36,256 nucleotides of DNA from Flavobacteriaceae bacterium (lineage in GTDB: Bacteria; Bacteroidota; Bacteroidia; Flavobacteriales; Flavobacteriaceae): NCBI GenBank assembly GCA_020346245.1, contig CP070778.1, positions 1,272,033 through 1,308,288 of the forward strand. The letters are read 5' to 3'. Below, piece by piece: positions 33,698-36,256 of the stretch (position 1 is the stretch's first letter; each line of letters starts with the position of its first letter). Below the pieces are notes generated by a model that saw only the letters and a list, made by a program, of their open reading frames with translations, made no database searches and had not been told where the DNA came from. The translations under genes and the position numbers were made by a program.

Positions 33698-34817
33698 AGT
33701 TTTTGTTAGGCAAAGTATTAGTATAGTCCTCTAAATATTGGTGTAATCCTTTTTCTGGATTATTGAGTAAATCTTTTTTATATTCAATTTTCAGCTTATC
33801 TAAAAGGCGCATTGTATTAAAGCCAATAGTATAGTGATAGTCGGTTGGACCGGCATAGACTAAGTAATTAAAAGCATCATTTTCTAAATTAATTTCTTCA
33901 AATTCTAAATAAGAATAAAACTTAGGATCGTTTAAGATTATTGGAGCATCAGAGTTGTTGAAATAGCTTTTAAGGGTAAACATGCTTTGATATTCAATGT
34001 ATCTGGCCGATCCTTCTTGAATGATATAATAGTTTTCAACCTGTTCAAGATGTGGATATTCTGAACCGTACGTACTGATTCGCCTTTCCCTCTGGTCCAA
34101 ATATGATGTAATTAAAGAGTCGCTATTACTTTTATTGTCCTCTGAAATGGCTTTCATTAGAATTTTGTTTTCACCTTGAATAAGGGTTAAGAATTGCTCG
34201 TCTTCCTGACATAAGGCTATCAAGTTTCTGGAGTCAAAAGGTAAAATTCCAACCACGGATTCAGCGTACTTCGCATAATTTTCATTGTTGTATTGAAAGT
34301 GATGAAACATTTCATGAAGAACCATGGTTGCCCACATTTCTGTACTTTCTACTGAGGGAATAAATTTCCCAATTTCTTCTACAGAGGAATATTGTTCCAC
34401 AGGATTTTTAAAGAAGAACTCTGAAGAATCCACTTCGTTGAAACTGATCATTACTTCCATGTGATATGGAATGCTGTCAGTCCTTTCTGTTAGGCAATAA
34501 TCATCGCCGTGTTTTTTGCAGTCGTGCAATTTTTCAATCACATGTGAATCTGGAAAGAATACTTCAGACCGATCTTCATCGAAGTAAATCAAAGTACCTT
34601 CATTGCTTTTTGTGCCAAAGGCAGACCAATTGCCTTCAGCAACATATTTTTTTAGGTCTAGTACGAACGAAATTCTTCTGGTCGATAAACTATCAGGTAA
34701 ATCAAACTGATTTTCTGAAGCCACAGTTTCAACCCTTTTAAGAGAATCCTTTATTTTGTTTTGACACGCTGTTGAAAGAATGCAAACTCCAGCAATGAGT
34801 AAAAGTCTGATATTCAT
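33696..34817 (-). CDS. Zincin-like lipoprotein with HExxH motif
   Basis: A 373-residue lipoprotein (signal ends CILSTACQN). The centre has TMVLHEMFHHFQYN, a perfect HExxH zinc motif, and about 90 residues later IIQEGSARYIEY, whose Glu is well placed as the third zinc ligand of a gluzincin. Family not named by me. Probably a cell-envelope metallopeptidase anchored to a membrane; substrate unknown. Alone between cassette-type repeats D and the 34.85-34.99 kb region, same direction as its neighbours, with no promoter matching TAnnTTTG close by. Confidence 0.75.
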   Translation of the reverse strand: MNIRLLLIAGVCILSTACQNKIKDSLKRVETVASENQFDLPDSLSTRRISFVLDLKKYVAEGNWSAFGTKSNEGTLIYFDEDRSEVFFPDSHVIEKLHDCKKHGDDYCLTERTDSIPYHMEVMISFNEVDSSEFFFKNPVEQYSSVEEIGKFIPSVESTEMWATMVLHEMFHHFQYNNENYAKYAESVVGILPFDSRNLIALCQEDEQFLTLIQGENKILMKAISEDNKSNSDSLITSYLDQRERRISTYGSEYPHLEQVENYYIIQEGSARYIEYQSMFTLKSYFNNSDAPIILNDPKFYSYLEFEEINLENDAFNYLVYAGPTDYHYTIGFNTMRLLDKLKIEYKKDLLNNPEKGLHQYLEDYTNTLPNKN

Positions 34818-34944
34818 ATTTTCTATTTTTAATTTCGACTAATAGTCCAAGTTAGCGTTGAAATTCAATTATATAAAATGAATATTTGAATATTTATTTT
34901 TTGGCTGACTGGTTAGTTTATTTAGTTAATTCTGTTTTTTTAAT

Positions 34945-34990
34945 CTAATGATGCACAACGGTAAGTATAGGCGCGTTCAATGCACTATAT
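34945..34990. repeat. Cassette-type repeat C, downstream of the sulfatase gene
   Basis: ATGATGCACAACGGTAAG then TATAGGCGCGTTCAATGC: AACG and CGTT arms around a GTATAGG core, ending 18 bp before the sulfatase stop at 35009. Matches repeat A in AACGGT, AAGTATA and CGTT positions. Confidence 0.6.
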
Positions 34991-35008
34991 AGAAAGTTGT
35001 ATGCTGTA

Positions 35009-36256
35009 TTATTTTTTTGGACTATATGGATCAGGCGTTCCTGCCTTAATTGGAAGTTCTTGCTGAAGCGATAAACTATGTTCTTTCAGAATTTCAGCCA
35101 TTGGCCATCTGACCCAAAAAACACCACCTTTATCCGGTGTCCAAGGATATGCCTCTTGAGGATCGTCATAGAGATTATAAAAATGAGGAAACCCATATTC
35201 AACAATTTTTCCAGTGCCTCTTCCACCTTCTAATTCTTTGGTGAGCATCTTCCAATTTCTCCATTTAACACCGAAAATGTAATCTCCAACATATACCACA
35301 AATCCTTCTCTTGCTGATTTCTCACTTGTACCTAGAAAAAAGTCTGAGTGATCTACCCCATCAATTATCCTATCTTTTGGTATATCGGCTCCGGTAAGTG
35401 CTGCAATTGTTGTGTAGATATCCATTTGATGAACAATCTCATTAGACACCTTCCCTGCTGGAACTTTGTTTGGCCATCTTATAATAAATGGAACTCTTAG
35501 TGAACCTTCTTTCGCAGTAAAATAAGAACCACTCCATGGTCCATTCCACCCATGATGTCCAGGTATCATTTCAGGTCCATTGTCAGAAGTGAAAATTACT
35601 ATTGTATTTTCTTTAAGATTTAGTTGTTCGATTTTATCCAAAATTTGACCAACATAATTGTCTAGTTGCATAAGTACATCTGCGTATTTTCCATTTCCTG
35701 ATTTTCCTTCAAATTCCAGTGAAGGCAGCACAGGCATATGTGTTTGGGTATAAGGGAGATAAATGAAAAATGGACTTTCAGATTTGGAATTTCTTTCTAT
35801 GAAATTAATTGCTCTTTGGGTTAAAGTTTTATCTATTTCTCGTCTTTCTTCAAGGTTATAGATTTTTACCTTTTTCGGTAGGGAACCTTTTTTGCCATCA
35901 TAGATATATTCTGGAACCATATATGGACTTAGGTCTTCTTTAGCTGCGTCTAAAAATTCTTGAGATTCAGCCCAATAAGACTCGTCTGTAGAATTTGGGA
36001 CGCCATACCATTCGTCAAAACCTTGATCAGTTGGGAAACGACCTTCCGTGTGTCCCAAATGCCACTTCCCATACATGGCTGTTGCATATCCTTTTTCAGA
36101 TAGCATTTCTGCAATAGTGTGTTCCCATTGTGTCAATCCATACATACCTGTGGTAATCGGTACGGAGGTGTTACCGCTTCGAACTGGATAACGTCCTGTC
36201 ATTAAAGAAGCTCGGCTTGGCGTACATTGGGCTTCAACATTAAAGTTCGTAAGCCT
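35009..36256 (-). CDS. Type I sulfatase (S1 family), N-terminus beyond the window
   Basis: The frame is open to the right edge: 415 codons plus stop are visible. An internal ATG at 36202 is not the start, because the essential signature lies before it: QCTPSRASLMTGRYP, where Cys of C-x-P-S-R is converted to formylglycine. Other hallmarks are YGKWHLG, FIYLPYTQTHMP, FTSDNGPE and HHGWNGPWSG. Sulfatases of this family cleave sulfate esters from polysaccharides or small molecules; in marine Flavobacteriia they often serve algal polysaccharide use. The metal-binding DD motif and signal peptide lie outside the window. A cassette-type repeat sits just after the stop, and no sugar-use genes accompany it here. 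Confidence 0.92.
   Translation of the reverse strand, partial: RLTNFNVEAQCTPSRASLMTGRYPVRSGNTSVPITTGMYGLTQWEHTIAEMLSEKGYATAMYGKWHLGHTEGRFPTDQGFDEWYGVPNSTDESYWAESQEFLDAAKEDLSPYMVPEYIYDGKKGSLPKKVKIYNLEERREIDKTLTQRAINFIERNSKSESPFFIYLPYTQTHMPVLPSLEFEGKSGNGKYADVLMQLDNYVGQILDKIEQLNLKENTIVIFTSDNGPEMIPGHHGWNGPWSGSYFTAKEGSLRVPFIIRWPNKVPAGKVSNEIVHQMDIYTTIAALTGADIPKDRIIDGVDHSDFFLGTSEKSAREGFVVYVGDYIFGVKWRNWKMLTKELEGGRGTGKIVEYGFPHFYNLYDDPQEAYPWTPDKGGVFWVRWPMAEILKEHSLSLQQELPIKAGTPDPYSPKK

Noticed and set aside
32181..34990. Integron attC sites.
   Set aside because: Only B1 shows a GTTRRRY-like end; the others do not fit attC core sites and there is no integron integrase in the window.
36203..36256. Sulfatase starting at the ATG at 36202.
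   Set aside because: The frame stays open to the window edge and the essential C-T-P-S-R motif lies before that ATG.
1..36256. CRISPR array, insertion sequence or prophage.
   Set aside because: No regularly spaced identical repeats with spacers, no transposase or phage structural genes were recognised.

Overview
The window looks like a chromosomal segment of a marine Flavobacteriaceae-type bacterium (Bacteroidota). The DNA is AT-rich. Several promoters fit the Bacteroidota -7 consensus TAnnTTTG. There is a giant adhesin with SprB-like modules and a type IX secretion (CHU_C/type B) tail, and there are many lipoproteins and c-type cytochromes. No ribosomal RNA or CRISPR array is visible. One tRNA (Pro, GGG) is present. 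The species cannot be fixed from the sequence alone.

Region 1 (1-8575) is a peptidoglycan amino-sugar recycling locus built on two divergent transcripts. The leftward operon runs nagB/PIG-L fusion, DUF187 (DigH-like) lipoprotein, AmpG-type permease, NagZ-type GH3 glucosaminidase and anmK (cut by the window edge). The rightward operon is a DeoR-type repressor followed by murQ. Together they would trim glycan strands, import anhydro-muropeptides, remove GlcNAc, phosphorylate anhydroMurNAc, cleave the lactyl ether and feed fructose-6-phosphate to glycolysis. The shared intergenic region has face-to-face promoters and a TTGCA repeat series. Region 2 (8578-18675) holds a monohaem cytochrome with a PQQ-type sugar dehydrogenase, then the 2777-residue adhesin, closed by a perfect 17-bp hairpin.

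Region 3 (18737-31286) is the most unusual part. It holds two leftward respiratory operons that share a four-gene core: Tat-exported ferredoxin-like Fe-S protein, ten-helix NrfD/ActC-type quinol protein, a periplasmic beta-domain protein with a C-terminal membrane helix, and a small monohaem cytochrome c. Neither has a molybdopterin or other recognisable catalytic subunit. The second operon adds a hexahaem lipoprotein with a collagen-like linker, a monohaem lipoprotein, an outer-membrane barrel, a mini Tat protein, an extra glutamyl-tRNA reductase and an OB-fold lipoprotein. Both operons carry almost the same Crp/Fnr-like palindrome at the same distance from a -7 box, so they are probably co-regulated. 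My reading is an undescribed quinol-oxidising electron pathway, possibly reaching the outer surface. Between the operons lies a 680-bp stretch with gene debris, including the orphan last codons of another type IX-secreted protein.

Region 4 (31439-36256) is accessory. A tRNA promoter is followed by a scrambled tRNA-Pro-like sequence, a small GIY-YIG nuclease gene and then an intact tRNA-Pro. Beyond its terminator come genes all pointing left (serine hydrolase lipoprotein, fragment of a Crp/Fnr regulator, zincin-like lipoprotein, sulfatase cut by the window edge). These are separated by short imperfect-palindrome repeats, with a family member just past the stop codon of the three full-size genes, which looks like a gene-cassette array. 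Functional statements rest on motifs read by eye; no database search was possible.
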